Assembly (NCBI GenBank): GCA_030435675.1
Contig: CM059621.1
Location: 8,742,001-8,806,000 of the forward strand
DNA length: 64,000 nt
Direction of reading: 5' to 3'
From: Steinernema hermaphroditum
Taxonomy: Eukaryota; Nematoda; Chromadorea; Rhabditida; Steinernematidae
Of the stretch, positions 20,512 through 30,913 are shown one piece after another (the first letter of the stretch is position 1; each line of letters begins with the position of its first letter). Both the position numbers and the translations under genes were made by a program. The notes beneath the pieces were generated by a model. The model was given only the letters and a program-made list of their open reading frames with translations. It ran no database searches and had not been told where the DNA came from.

Positions 20512-21860
20512 CTCTGAGATACGTTGCACTTAAATGGAAGTTGTCAAAGCCACCTTCTTGATGAATCGATCTTCTCAAATGGCGCACTTTTATTTCTATC
20601 TTGTGTGTCCATGAGAGTCGCCTGTAGCTGATTACAGCGAGTATGTACTCTCTTCAGACCATTTCCAGAAGAAGAAGAAGAGTGCAGACGTGTTTCAGAA
20701 GGTTTCTTTCATTCTTTTTAAACAAGCGACTCTCGTACAGTATCGTACTATATCTTCCCTGGCTGAGCGCCAAAGTCACCCCCGCTGTGCGGGACTTATG
20801 GCCCTTGTCTCGTGATTATCGTTGTTTTCCTCCGTCTTCTTGTTCCGCGTTGGCTTTGATCGTTCCTCCGAGCGACAGTCGACGTCACACACATAGTCAG
20901 CAAGCCAATTACCTCTACAAGCGCCGGAAATAAGCCTTTGTCGGTGCGCCTGTTTACGTCTTCTTCGAATTGGCGCCGCCACTTACATGGCTGCCTTCGA
21001 AGAAAGCAAAGTGGTCAGCAGAAGGCAAAGTAGGAATGGAAGAGGTTACTGTGGCTCTGCACGAAAGAACAGGACTCTCCAATGTGTGCTCTAGAGTCGC
21101 CACCACTCGCTCCCCTCTTTTCGAGAGCAAATGTGCGCAGTTCCTGTTCCTGGTTTCCATTCCAAATTCGTCCACACGGCGCCTCCCTACCATCGACCGC
21201 TCAGTTATTGTGTCGCAACCTTTACCCTCATCACCACCCACTTCCACGTCACCGCCTGGAATTCGATTGTCCTCAGGAGTTGCCCCAGAATGCACTTTGT
21301 GAAAAGAGTTCCTCTAAGTGGATATATTTGCTGTAATGAGGCAATTTGTGTCCAACAGGTTCCATGGGGCGCTCCAGGTCTCTGTTAGAAATCAGTTCCG
21401 AAGTTGAGAGATCCGATTCCGGTACTTGGAGGTGTGTTTGAGCTTTCAGAGGGAAACAGTTGCTGGAAGCGACACAAATACAGCACAAACGGAGATGTTC
21501 TACATTTTAAGACATCCGTATTTCCAAAGGAAACATGGTAGCTTCAATCTAGCCTCGACAGAACGAAGAATGGCCTCAACTAGGGCCACACACCGAGCTC
21601 TCTCAGGACACATTCTAACTTGTCACAAACTAAGCACAGAGAAGTCAGAGTTCCTGGAAAGTCAAGGCCACAGATGCATCACCTCAAAGAAAAAGGCATT
21701 TTCCAACTTTCTCCTCCAATATCCTCCCGTATTTCAGTATGGCGACCGAAGGCAACTCAACAGCTCCAATGATCGTTGGCCTAGTAGTACCAAGAGAGAT
21801 CTTTGATGTCGACACGTTCTATGTTTTCGCCTTGAAGCTACCTATATAACCACATCAAGG
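20512..21860. other. Intergenic, no gene seen
   Basis: No family-like frame on either strand. The 3' flank of the small membrane-protein gene begins near 21870, where a TTTATT on the + strand gives AATAAA on the - strand. Confidence 0.4.
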
Positions 21861-21962
21861 TTCCACGAACACTTTTATTCCAAGAGTATTTACATCGAAC
21901 AGCACACATACTCGCGGCTAGAACTGCACTCCACCCGTAAACGATTCCAAGATCGCCTTCCC

Positions 21963-22712
21963 TCAGAGGATCATCATGTTCTTCCGCTTCTGGCGCTCGA
22001 TCTCCTCCTGCTCCGACTGCACGTCCATCGGAGGGGCGCCGATGCCGAGGAGCTGGGCCTCGTAGAGGGCAGCGGAGGACTTCCTGCGCACTCCTGGGTC
22101 CTCCTTCGTGTGCAGGTTGTTCGATGCCGGGCGGGGGATCTCAGCGGAGTGTTGGCGGAAGCCAGAGGGGACGCCGAGGACACGCGTTTCCTCGTTCACG
22201 CACGAGTGCCTCGGACTACTTCTGGCTTCGGAGATCTGTCCGGGCAGCTGGAGGGACACGGCGGCGCTCTGTGTGCTCCGAACCTAAACAGAGGAGTAAA
22301 CAGGAATCGTATAGCGCCAGAAGAAGTTGTTTTCTCGTCCGGTAAACAAAAGAAAGATCTTCTTCTTATCAAGAACGACTCACCCCTTCGTGTTTCCCCT
22401 CCTCGCAGGTGACGATCGTTGGCGCGCCACGAGAGCTTTGTGAAGAGCCCGTCTTCTGGTGAATCCTGAAGGGCACCGTAACCTGAAGGACTCAAGACTG
22501 AAGGAGCACCTCTCGCGATTCATGGTGTAGCGGTAGACGTAGAAGGATCCGACGATGGAGAGGGCGATGAGGAGGGCGCCGAAGAGAATCGCCGCGATCA
22601 GAATCGGCTCCATGCCTTCTTCGATGGCCACTGCTTCTTCGACTGGAGAGCGTCGGGCGCGTGGCCCGGGCGTCGCCCCTCCCTCTGCAATTATTATGAC
22701 GAGAAAAAACAT
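21963..22712 (-). CDS. Small single-pass membrane protein, exon joins uncertain
   Basis: The first exon encodes a clear membrane helix (MEPILIAAILFGALLIALSI) followed by a basic stop-transfer (YRYTMNRE). The last exon (about 21963-22283, after the acceptor CTGTTTAG) encodes a hydrophilic tail with a charged end (QEEIERQKRKNMMIL). A middle exon (about 22386-22480) with donor GTGAGT is likely, but its reading frame is unresolved; two joins are possible. The start is also open: ATG at 22712, or an internal ATG near 22613 if ATTGCAG at about 22685 is a trans-splice acceptor. The gene begins 77 bp after the stop of the GT31 gene on the same strand, which suggests an operon. Function unknown. Confidence 0.5.
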
Positions 22713-22788
22713 GACCAGGACGGCGCCGTCGCAATCACCGCGTCAAACGTCGGCCCGGCCGCTTCCGAAATCACTTTATTGGGAGGAC

Positions 22789-24660
22789 TCAACAACTCAT
22801 TTCGAGGTTCAACATCTCGTGCACGTAGCGGAGATTCCCGGCCGTCAGGTTGTGCACCACGGCGAACTGCCGCACGTTGCAGGGAAGCACGAGGCGCCGC
22901 TGGAAGCCAAAGTGCCGGTCGTCCACCAGATGCATCCCCAGCTGGCTCCTACAGTACCCTGTGAAGTAAACGTCCTCGTACTGCGTCCTCGAGCGGGGTA
23001 CGGTACATCGGCGGACGATGGCGGCGAGGGTCTCCTTTGACATGAGATATCCCGTTCCTGGAAGAGTCTCTCCTAGAGGAGCGCGGTCTTCTGGGGGTAC
23101 CCGAGGCGAACGACGGGAATTCAGCCTTCTGGGAGGCGTGCGCCTCTGAGAAGTACTTGTCCACGGGGTCCGTCGAGGCCATCGAGCCGAAGATCGCGTG
23201 GCCGAGGATGTTCCCCTTCGGGGGGTCGGAGTCCTCCGCCTCCAGGAAAGGTCGCAGGTTCAGATAGACATCGTCGTCCACCTTTATCACGTACTGGAAC
23301 TTCTCAGAGTCCAAAACGATGCCGAAGGCCTTCTGGAGCTTGTCCACGAGGGACAAGTAGCTCTCGATGACGTTGACCTGGAAAGAGGCACAGGGAGGTT
23401 ATGGCAGAGTTGTGTTCTAATCGTCTTTCATCGGACCTTTATGAAAGAGTCTTCGAAAACTTCTCAAAAACAATAGAGAGTAAAAACCATGACCTGCATT
23501 CGTCTCTCTCTTCAACGAAAAGGTTCCATTACAGTTCTCATCGAAGGGACAGAACCAACGGAAAAACAAGGCTATTCCTCTCGATCTGCATTAGGGATGC
23601 GACTACAATCGTTGTATTGGCAGAAAGAACCGGAATCGCTTTATTTAGCAAAGATTCGCCAAAGAGTGTTGATGGCAACCACGACTTGGGTCCATAAACA
23701 AAGGGTCCCGCCGCGCGAAACCCATCCTTTACAACTCTAGATAACCCGTTTTCAATGAAACACCGAATTTGCCACGAAAACAGAGTTTCGTCGTCATAGT
23801 TACCTGAGCCGTCTGCTGGTGAACATCCTGGATCTGTGAACTTTGTGCCCAAAGATAGTCCCTTTCAACGAAACTGTCGACAGTTTCTTACAGGGGAACC
23901 TTGTTAGTCGGCGTGATTCTCGGGATTCTGATCATCTACGGTCATTTTTTGACTGAAGCCATTATCTTTGTTTGTAGTGCAAAGACTTTAAGTGATTATA
24001 GTCTATTCTAGTCGCCCCCAAATGCCACGAAAAACTCATTTCGTTGCGCTTCGTTTTGATAATTTCTGCAAACTGCAGAGATGGAACAAAGATCGAGATT
24101 TCTAGTTCTTGAGAAGTACAAAGTAGGACCGTAGGGGACACGTGTCGTAAGGATCTGATCACTCCTCCTGATCAGCCTCTTGTACTTTCACGTCAGTTCC
24201 AAAAATAGCCCAAAGATCTATCAATCACTCGAGAAAAGAGAGCACAATCCGGTTGTTACAGCGAGAGTGACGCCCTTACCTCGAGGACATCCCCGAGGTG
24301 CTCGTCCCCGAGGGCGCCTTCTGTGGCGTCCCTTCCGACGACGAATCGCGTCTTCCAGCCGAAATTCTCGCGGTACGTCTTCGCCCAGGTCTCCCGAATC
24401 GCCTGGCGCCGCTCCACGTTCCCCCGCTTCGAGAGGACGAGGATGAGGTACTTCGGAACCATCGGCGCTCCTCTGGAGGAGCGCACGAGGCTCTCGCGAG
24501 CATCGATGAAGAAGTCGTGGTCCTGGAACGCTTTGAGCGGGTCCAGGGGAAGTGGCCGACTCACCTTCTGGCCGCTGAGGAAGTAGAGGTTGAGAAGAAT
24601 GAGGGCGACGATGGCGACGACGACGAGACCGCCGGTCGCATGCAGCTTGCCGAGAGCCAT
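22789..24660 (-). CDS. Beta-1,3-glycosyltransferase, GT31 family
   Basis: Four exons, complement of 22789-23057, 23101-23377, 24280-24522 and 24565-24660, giving about 294 residues. A type II Golgi layout is clear: short cytosolic start, then a signal-anchor (GGLVVVAIVALILLNLYFL). The catalytic domain shows the GT31 marks: RRQAIRETWAKTY, the metal-binding KVDDDVYLN (DxD), FASGTGYLMSK and EDVYFTGYC. GT31 enzymes add galactose or N-acetylhexosamine in beta-1,3 linkage to glycolipids, glycoproteins or the proteoglycan linker. The acceptor cannot be told from sequence alone. The 42-nt intron at 24523-24564 is in frame and stop-free. The 902-nt intron 23378-24279 holds no gene. AATAAA on the - strand near 22772 follows the stop closely. 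Confidence 0.86.
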
Positions 24661-26040
24661 CGAGGCCGTCGACAAGCGTCCGCCTGGCCGAGGACATCCG
24701 CTTGATCCGCACCGATCGATTCGCTCAAAAAAGCGATCGTCCTCTGTTTGTTGACCTCTGGAGTCCTTATCGCCGCGGGCGAAGACCGCCTCGTGCCCTT
24801 TCCCTTCAAAGGGTCTCCTCCAGCAGCTGATAGTCCTTGATTGATGTGGCTTCGGGTTCTCCCGAATCCCATTAGGATTCATCGCTGGCTGTAAATTCCT
24901 CTCTCCGCTTCGATTAGCTGTGCTCATACCCTTGATCACTCCTCTTGTCCTTCCCCGTCACCTTTGTGCGCCTTTTTGCACCGTTTTACACTCCGCGGCA
25001 CAACCACAACTCCCCCTGGACGGAAAAAAACGAAACGGAGTTGATTCCGCGAAGAGCAATTCACTTCCGCTACCGTAACCCGTCCCTTTTTAGCACTAAA
25101 CTGCGAACCTTTCTCGACGAACCGGTTTGGAACATCTACTTTGGGTTCTGATCTTGGGTTTCCAGGGTGGAAAGACTGCGTGATGGAACGCTATTTCCGT
25201 GCGATTCGCGCACTCTGGGGCGTTCTTCGGCTGTCAGGGTCAGAAGCCGTCCGCGAAACGGTCGTTCGCGGCAATTCGTCCGCGTTCCCTTCCCCCACCC
25301 GCTTCGTCCGCGAAGACTTCCTTGTTTTCGTGCGTATTTCGCGCTAGGGAATCCCTCGGGGCCGCTTATCGCGGTGCTGACTCGGCGATCGTCAGTTATG
25401 TACTCAAAGGAGGTTAGTACGGAGCGACTGTGTGTGTCGACCAAAGGGGAAACACATGACCGCCCCTCGCTGCTCTCCGATCGAAAAAACGAATTCGATC
25501 GATTGCGCCGACCGTAAGGGGCGATCTCCCGCTGGGGGAATCCCTCGGCGGTGGCGCCGGCTTCGCCTCCGGAGACGACACTTGCCGAGCACATGGAGAC
25601 GAACGCACCCGAGGAGAACAATCGATTGATCGGAGGCCTTGTTTATGAACGTGCGGATGCTCGAGGCGATCAACGGCGCCGTCGACTTTGGATGCTCGAT
25701 GACTTCGGAGACATAAATACACGTACTCCGGTCAGTCGGCACCGCTCCGATGGCAGATTCCAGGCGACGCCACGGCGATCACGGGGTAAACACGTCGATC
25801 GATCGGCGACGGCGCTCCGAGGAAAAGCGGAGGGAGGGAAAGGCTTCTTGGTCAGCGCCGGTCAGCCCCGTTTTTCCTTTCGAGGACCGCGGCCGGTTCG
25901 TCGACGACCGGTTGTCTTCTTGTGACGCAACGCTGCAAATCTCCGCGGGAAACGCATTCGAATAGTGCGTGACGGGTGCAGCCCTGCCGCCCCTGCATCT
26001 CAGTCGTCTTCTGCGCGTCCTCCGTGCCTCCACAAGAGCC
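24661..26040. other. Intergenic region between GT31 (-) and BTB (+) genes
   Basis: A divergent promoter region of about 1.4 kb. Open frames on both strands (for example 25136-25990) are GC-rich but show no family features and no consistent splice linkage. Nothing else recognised. Confidence 0.4.
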
Positions 26041-26051
26041 TCCGCTTTCAG
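26041..26051 (+). promoter_or_regulatory. Probable spliced-leader acceptor abutting the BTB start
   Basis: TCCGCTTTCAG ends at 26051 and ATG begins at 26052. The frame upstream has no convincing exon, so a trans-splice acceptor with no 5'UTR is the simplest reading; a 5'UTR intron is the alternative. Confidence 0.5.
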
Positions 26052-26799
26052 ATGGTCATCGACTTCTCCACGCAGAGCGTTCTCCGCCAATTCGAGCTGA
26101 TCGTCGAGGGCCGCAGCCTCTTCGTCAACGCCCACTACCTCGCCGAGCTTTCGCCCTACTTCGAAAAGATCGCCTTCGCCGAGGGATTTCGCGAGGCCTC
26201 CGAGCACCGCGTCGTCATCGACGACGAAACCTACGACGACGTCGTCGAGTTCCTCGCCTTCATCTGCCCCACCGAGGAGCACACCTACCAGCGCGATGTG
26301 ACAGGTACCGTAACCCACGCTCTCACGTCATGTGTGCGCCTACAGCCGAGAACTTCGCCGTCCTCGCGCACTTCTGCCACCGCATGCAGTTCCCGAGCGT
26401 GCTTCGGCAGCTAAAAGACTTCCTGGAGACCGACTTCATCGACAAGCGCTGCATCAACGAGAACGCGCTGGTCGAGATGGCCGTCGAGGCGCTCGTCGAC
26501 GGCCTCTTCGATCCCGATCTCGTCCACCGCATCTGCCGCCGCCTCGCCAACTTCGGCGTTGACCGCGTCAAAGAGGTACGTCTCGATGCTTTGCGGGACT
26601 CTCCACGCTCCCTTTGCAGCTGACGAAAGGTCTCCCCTCCGAGTACGGTACCGTCATCAACGAGGAGGTCGAGCGCGCGGTGAGTGGCGCCACATATAAC
26701 AGGCTCATCAGAGCATTTCAGATTCCGCAGACGCTCCACGAGCAGCGCAACATCCCCTACCACTGGAACGACGTCTTCAGCCAGCGCATGTTCTTCTAA
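26052..26799 (+). CDS. BTB/POZ-domain protein
   Basis: Four exons: 26052-26304, 26346-26575, 26620-26679 and 26722-26799, giving 206 residues. The N-terminal half is a BTB fold: DFSTQSVLRQFELIVEGRSLFV, then HYLAELSPYFEKIAFAEGF and VVIDDETYDDVVEFLAFICP (each quoted in parts). The C-terminal half is the short helical extension found in nematode BTB proteins (AVLAHFCHRMQFPSVLRQLK and LVHRICRRLANF). There are no Kelch, MATH or zinc-finger repeats, so it may be a stand-alone Cullin-3 adaptor or dimerisation protein; that role is inferred. Introns are 41, 44 and 42 nt. AATAAA at 27013-27018, only 15 bp from the stop of the convergent ACOT9 gene. Confidence 0.85.
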
Positions 26800-27012
26800 A
26801 GCATCTCAGCGCGCCCTTCCTATCCAACTGCGCCCATCTGCCCGTCCGACTTCCAAACCTGTTGTATATACTGTATAAAGTACGTTCCACCCGCCGCTTC
26901 CCTACAGCAGTTCTTCCATAGGACAAGCCCAGGTCGACTTTCACAGCGACGCCATTCAACAAGGGATGGCATCGAAGACGGACCTCATATTTGTAAATAG
27001 ATTTATAGCACT

Positions 27013-27018
27013 AATAAA
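27013..27018 (+). terminator. AATAAA poly(A) signal of the BTB gene
   Basis: A perfect hexamer about 214 nt after the BTB stop and 15 bp before the last codon of ACOT9 on the opposite strand. Confidence 0.6.
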
Positions 27019-27032
27019 TAGACACCTACGGA

Positions 27033-29414
27033 TCACCACTTGTTAAGCTCGAAGTGCCTTTTGGCCTCCAAATAGAGCATCCCGTCGGCGTAGCTCTTCG
27101 GAAGCACTGTGGGCACGTCGTTGTCGGCAGTGAACGTGAACTGGAATGTGTTCGTGGTCTGAAATAACAATGGACAAACAAAAAGAAAAAGGCGGTCGCC
27201 CACCTCACTCTCGCCTGATTCAACGTCGAGCACTTCAGCATTAACCGATATCTGAATCGAGCGATCGATGCTGTAGCACACCTGTAAAAAAAAAGTAAGA
27301 AGAAAAAAATTTATTCACTGAAAACATCAAGTCAGAGTCATCGAACGCGCCGCAAGCTACAAAGGTCGCGACGGCCGGTGTAGTTCTTCTTGAAGAAGCC
27401 GACAAAGAGATACAGGAAGGCGACATGGAGGAAGAGATGGAAGTAGAGCTCCTGAGTACCAGTGTCGCATTTGACGCCCCGCCAGGAGTACTGTAGCGCC
27501 CGGAGCAGAATCGTGCACCCTGTCCCGAATTGTGTGATCTGCGCGGCTGTTATGAACGGCGCCATTCGGCGGACCGTCGGACTCAGAGATTGAGCCACGA
27601 AATAGGAGTACATAAGCGTGTGGAGCGCGAGATTCATGACGACTCCCCATCTGGCAACGGCGCCTGAAAATGTCGCTGATGATGTCATCCAACCCTGTGT
27701 ACAAACCGGTAGATCTGTAGGAGATCCACACCTGAAGGAGCACGACTGTGTGATGGAACGCGTGGAGAAAGGGAACTGGACGCCGACGGAGAACGAGCCA
27801 CACAGTGTCTCCGAGCTCCCAAACCTTCGAAAGCACGAAGATGTGCATCGCCCAGCCACTCCACCGACCCGAATAAAGGGTACCAGAATCACATATGGAA
27901 CCGTACAGTCCTGAAACGGGGACCTTCTTCGAGTGCGTGCAGCAAAGTGACAAACCAGAAAACAAAAGCGAAGAGAGGAATTCTGGCAGGAGACAGAGGA
28001 GGAGAAGAGCGCTTCCCGCGGCGTTGATCGCGTTCCACAGCACGTTGCCCATCCGCAGAAGTTCCTCGTTTAGATAGTTCTGATGGCGACGGACTAATCT
28101 GGGACCGTAAATCAGCAGGTACGCGTAAGCAGCTTCAAGCAGAAAGAGGTGCGCCCTACGCGCGTAGAACCAATGGAATGCCGCTTCATCGTCGAAACGC
28201 ACGACCGACTCCCGGGCCATCACTATGGACGAATGAGGATCTTTGCAGAGAAGGACTCACCTGGCTGGAAAGGAGAAGAAGGCGGCCAACTTCCACGCTC
28301 TTCCTGAACATGACATCGTCCAGAGACCTGAGTCGAGGACGGCCGTTGCTGAAGATGGCCGCGTTGGCCCAGGCGGCCTCGAACGCCTGACGCATGAGGT
28401 AGCCTCCGAAAATCTTCCCATAGAGATTGCGCTTCACAGGAAAGCAGATGATACTGTTCTTCAGTTTACAGTCTTCGAGCCAAACGTGACCCTCCGGAAG
28501 CACGCGTTGGCGCAACGAGGAGTGCCTAGAGAAGTATCTTCCATTAGGGCAAACAAGGAGCGTCCCACTTTTGGTCGATGGTCTTCAGGAAGATGTCGTG
28601 CAGGATGAATCGCTCCTGTTCGCTCGGAGGTTTGGCAAGAAGTGAATTTCTTTCAAAATGCTTTCTTCTTTGGACAGCCTCCAACCCGGCCTGGAACATC
28701 TCCCGGTCGGCCGCGCTCTCCAAGGCGAGTGGAACATTGGCCACTGACTGCTGGAACGACGGACTTCGCGAAACCATCACGAATTTCGCCGTGAGGAGAC
28801 TGATCGGCTCATGAAAGTCGTACGGCTTCTGCTTCAGGGTCATCGTCACTTCGATCGACGATCGACCGACCCACGATACGTGCCCGTGCATCTCGATGTC
28901 CTGGTCCGACTGGATGTCCTGATCGTGGAAATCTGAACCAAATGCTGATTGAATTCTAGAACGTTCAGTGAAATTGACCGATCTTGTCGACGCAAGCCGT
29001 CACGATGCACATCGGCTCATGCGCCGGAGTTCCCATGGGTACCGACATCGCCTGATTGTGCTTGTAAGCGATCCACACTAGAAGAAGCACATCAGAAGAG
29101 ATGGGGAACTCTTGGAACTCACCAGCGAACGTGTCCAGATCCTCTAGGATCATCCCGAGACGAGCGAAGAGCTTGTAGTTGGTGTAGTAGAGCCGGATTT
29201 CTGGTTTCGACTTCAGCGGGATGATGACCTTGTCGCGGCCAACATCCACAGAATGCCCTAGAGCAGAGTAGGCCGGCACCTTCGCCGTCAATGCTGCAGG
29301 ATTCTGGAGCGCCGAAACATGGCGCTGCAACGTCTCCCGCACCTGACCAATCGCCATGGGCGGAAGCGCCGACGAAAATCGCCGGATCGACGCCAAACCC
29401 ATTCGAAGGAACAT
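27033..29414 (-). CDS. ACOT9: Mitochondrial acyl-CoA thioesterase, ACOT9-like
   Basis: A multi-exon double-hotdog thioesterase that hydrolyses acyl-CoA to free acid and CoA. The start at 29414 directly follows TGTTTCAG. The first residues (MFLRMGLASIRRFSS) look like a mitochondrial presequence. Family marks follow: LYYTNYKLFARLGMILEDLD in the first hotdog, HGHVSWVGRSSIEVTM, then the second hotdog with GKIFGGYLMRQAFEAAWANA and DDVMFRKSVEVGRLLLLSSQ. The frame breaks exactly there at donor GTGAGT (28260). It resumes at 27281 with VCYSIDRSIQISVNAEV and ends NTFQFTF...LEAKRHFELNKW, the expected ACOT9 C-terminus. The 979-nt intron between (27282-28260) contains a complete ELOVL gene on the same strand. 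It lies 132 bp downstream of the MADF gene, a possible operon. Confidence 0.9.
27338..28220 (-). CDS. ELOVL fatty-acid elongase nested in an ACOT9 intron
   Basis: Two exons, complement of 27338-27663 and 27707-28220 with a 43-nt intron, giving 279 residues. ELO enzymes condense malonyl-CoA with long-chain acyl-CoA in the endoplasmic reticulum. Family marks: a central SKVWELGDTVWLVLRRRPVP, the catalytic histidine box HAFHHTV, MNLALHTLMYSYF after the intron, FITAAQITQF, and a final membrane helix LFLHVAFLYLFVGFFKK. The N-terminus has a membrane segment and the usual W-F-Y-rich start. Joining at ACC-G|GTTTGT restores the frame across STG-AVARWG. Length and topology are normal, so the gene looks intact. 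Its ATG is only about 40 bp from the ACOT9 exon edge, and an AATAAA on the - strand near 27310 lies inside the host intron. Confidence 0.88.
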
Positions 29415-29546
29415 CTGAAACATGGAATCAGAAGCTATTAATCGGTTTCTGCGAAAATGGCGCATCTACAACATAGCAACCTACGGGAAAAAGTATTTCA
29501 TCGCTGAACACTTAAAATGCGAGGTGAAGCAAGTGTTCAGAGTTTA

Positions 29547-30519
29547 TTAATATCCATTGCGAATCAAATTCAACTGACGGTCATTCAACAATTTCATGAC
29601 GTCAGTGATGCTCTCGAGAGCCCGGTCCAGGGGCATCGTTCTGAGAGATTCGGCGACATAGGAACCGAAGGCATCGAAACGATCGGTTGAGGGCATCACC
29701 TGAGGTGGGGGCATAGCGTGGTGCATTTGGGGCGGCATTGTCGCAATCATCTCTGGCATCGGCAGCGCCGGCGGCATCATCATAGGATCGCCCGTTTGGC
29801 GGTGCGCATCTAAATCTAAACGAATCCTGATGATTGGAGCGCTAAGGATCTGACTCACCGGATCCGGAGTTCGAGATCTCCTCGTCCTCATCACTCGCAC
29901 TCGTTCTTTTACGCTTCATGGACCTGTGAGATACGTTACCATGCATCAACCGAGGAGGGACTAACGTCGGCTCATGCGGAAGATTGCTTATATCCGCCGG
30001 GACCATGAATGCGAAGTCGTCCCAGTGTTCCCATTTCGGCGTCCTCGGGCCTTTCTCTCCCTTCGCGCCTCCCATCCGTCGGACGAGACGCAAGAAGTAG
30101 TTGCGCAGATACTTCCACCGATTCTTGTTCTCGAGCGCTGAAATAGAACGAATGAAACTAATCAGAACCGATCAACCTTAAACGCAAAAACAGTAGGACT
30201 CACTCGATTTTCCGTTCTGGTAGGCGATTCGACCCCAAGCCCTCTGGATGTCCGCGATGTTTGAGTGCTCCGGCAACCGCGAGTCCCAAATCTCGCCGTT
30301 TTCACTCACAAGGCGAATCAAATCGCGCGTTTCGTGGAACGTCCACTGGGCCGAGGCGGCCACCACCGGGGACTCTGTCGAAACCGGCTGCTCCGCCGCC
30401 TCCTCCATGGGCTGCATCTCTAAAACGAGTAGGCCTGCAATCGGTGCCGGATGCATGTCGGACTGCGGCATTCGTCCATCGCCGTCGGCCATCTTCTTCC
30501 ATCGATGTCGTAAACACAT
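29547..30519 (-). CDS. MADF-domain (Myb/SANT-like) DNA-binding protein
   Basis: The exon from 30519 (or ATG 30492) to 30204 carries the first half of a MADF domain: WTFHETRDLIRLVSENGEIW, then DSRLPEHSN and AWGRIAYQNG. The next exon from 30137 completes it (LENKNRWKYLRNYFLRLVRR), with a Trp-rich end (WEHWDDFAFMVP). Two short introns follow (the 42-nt one is in frame and stop-free), then a basic patch KRKRTS, an acidic patch DEDEE, a Met/Pro-rich linker and a C-terminal helix (DRFDAFGSYVAESLRTMPLD) resembling the BESS-type interaction motif of MADF regulators. It is likely a sequence-specific transcription regulator. Its TAA stop (29547-29549) overlaps AATAAA. Confidence 0.82.
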
Positions 30520-30913
30520 TTCGACGTCCTGACACACGCGTCCAACGTGCTCTCAGCTGCGCCGCACGTCATGGGCGGAGCCGTGGCCTAAAGCTAAACA
30601 TTCATAGCCCATGCCCAGCGAGCTTTCGTTTCGACCGATTTCCCGGATTTATGCACAATCGTAGCACCTTTGCTTCCACAATGGCTCTATCTACTGTAAC
30701 GGTAGATTTCAAACAAAGCTCACTAAAATCATAGCTGATTTTGGCTCACTTTGAGGGTTATTGAGAAAAGGCCATCGTTTGCAATTTACAATGTACTCAC
30801 TTCAGCGATAGATATTTTATGACATCATCCAACGATGAATATCTCTTATTATTGTTTATATTATTACCATATGATTCTAATGAGATCGATCAAAATCTCC
30901 ATTCAAGGAGCAG
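30520..30913 (-). other. Spacer between GPCPD1 and the MADF gene
   Basis: Nearly 400 bp of AT-rich sequence with no coding signal. It could hold the GPCPD1 3'UTR and the MADF promoter or an intercistronic region. Confidence 0.4.

Noticed and set aside
28186..28260. ACOT9 exon reading straight through into the elongase as one fused protein
   Set aside because: The donor CCAG|GTGAGT is strong, the frame past it stops making sense, and the true ACOT9 C-terminus is found at 27281-27033.
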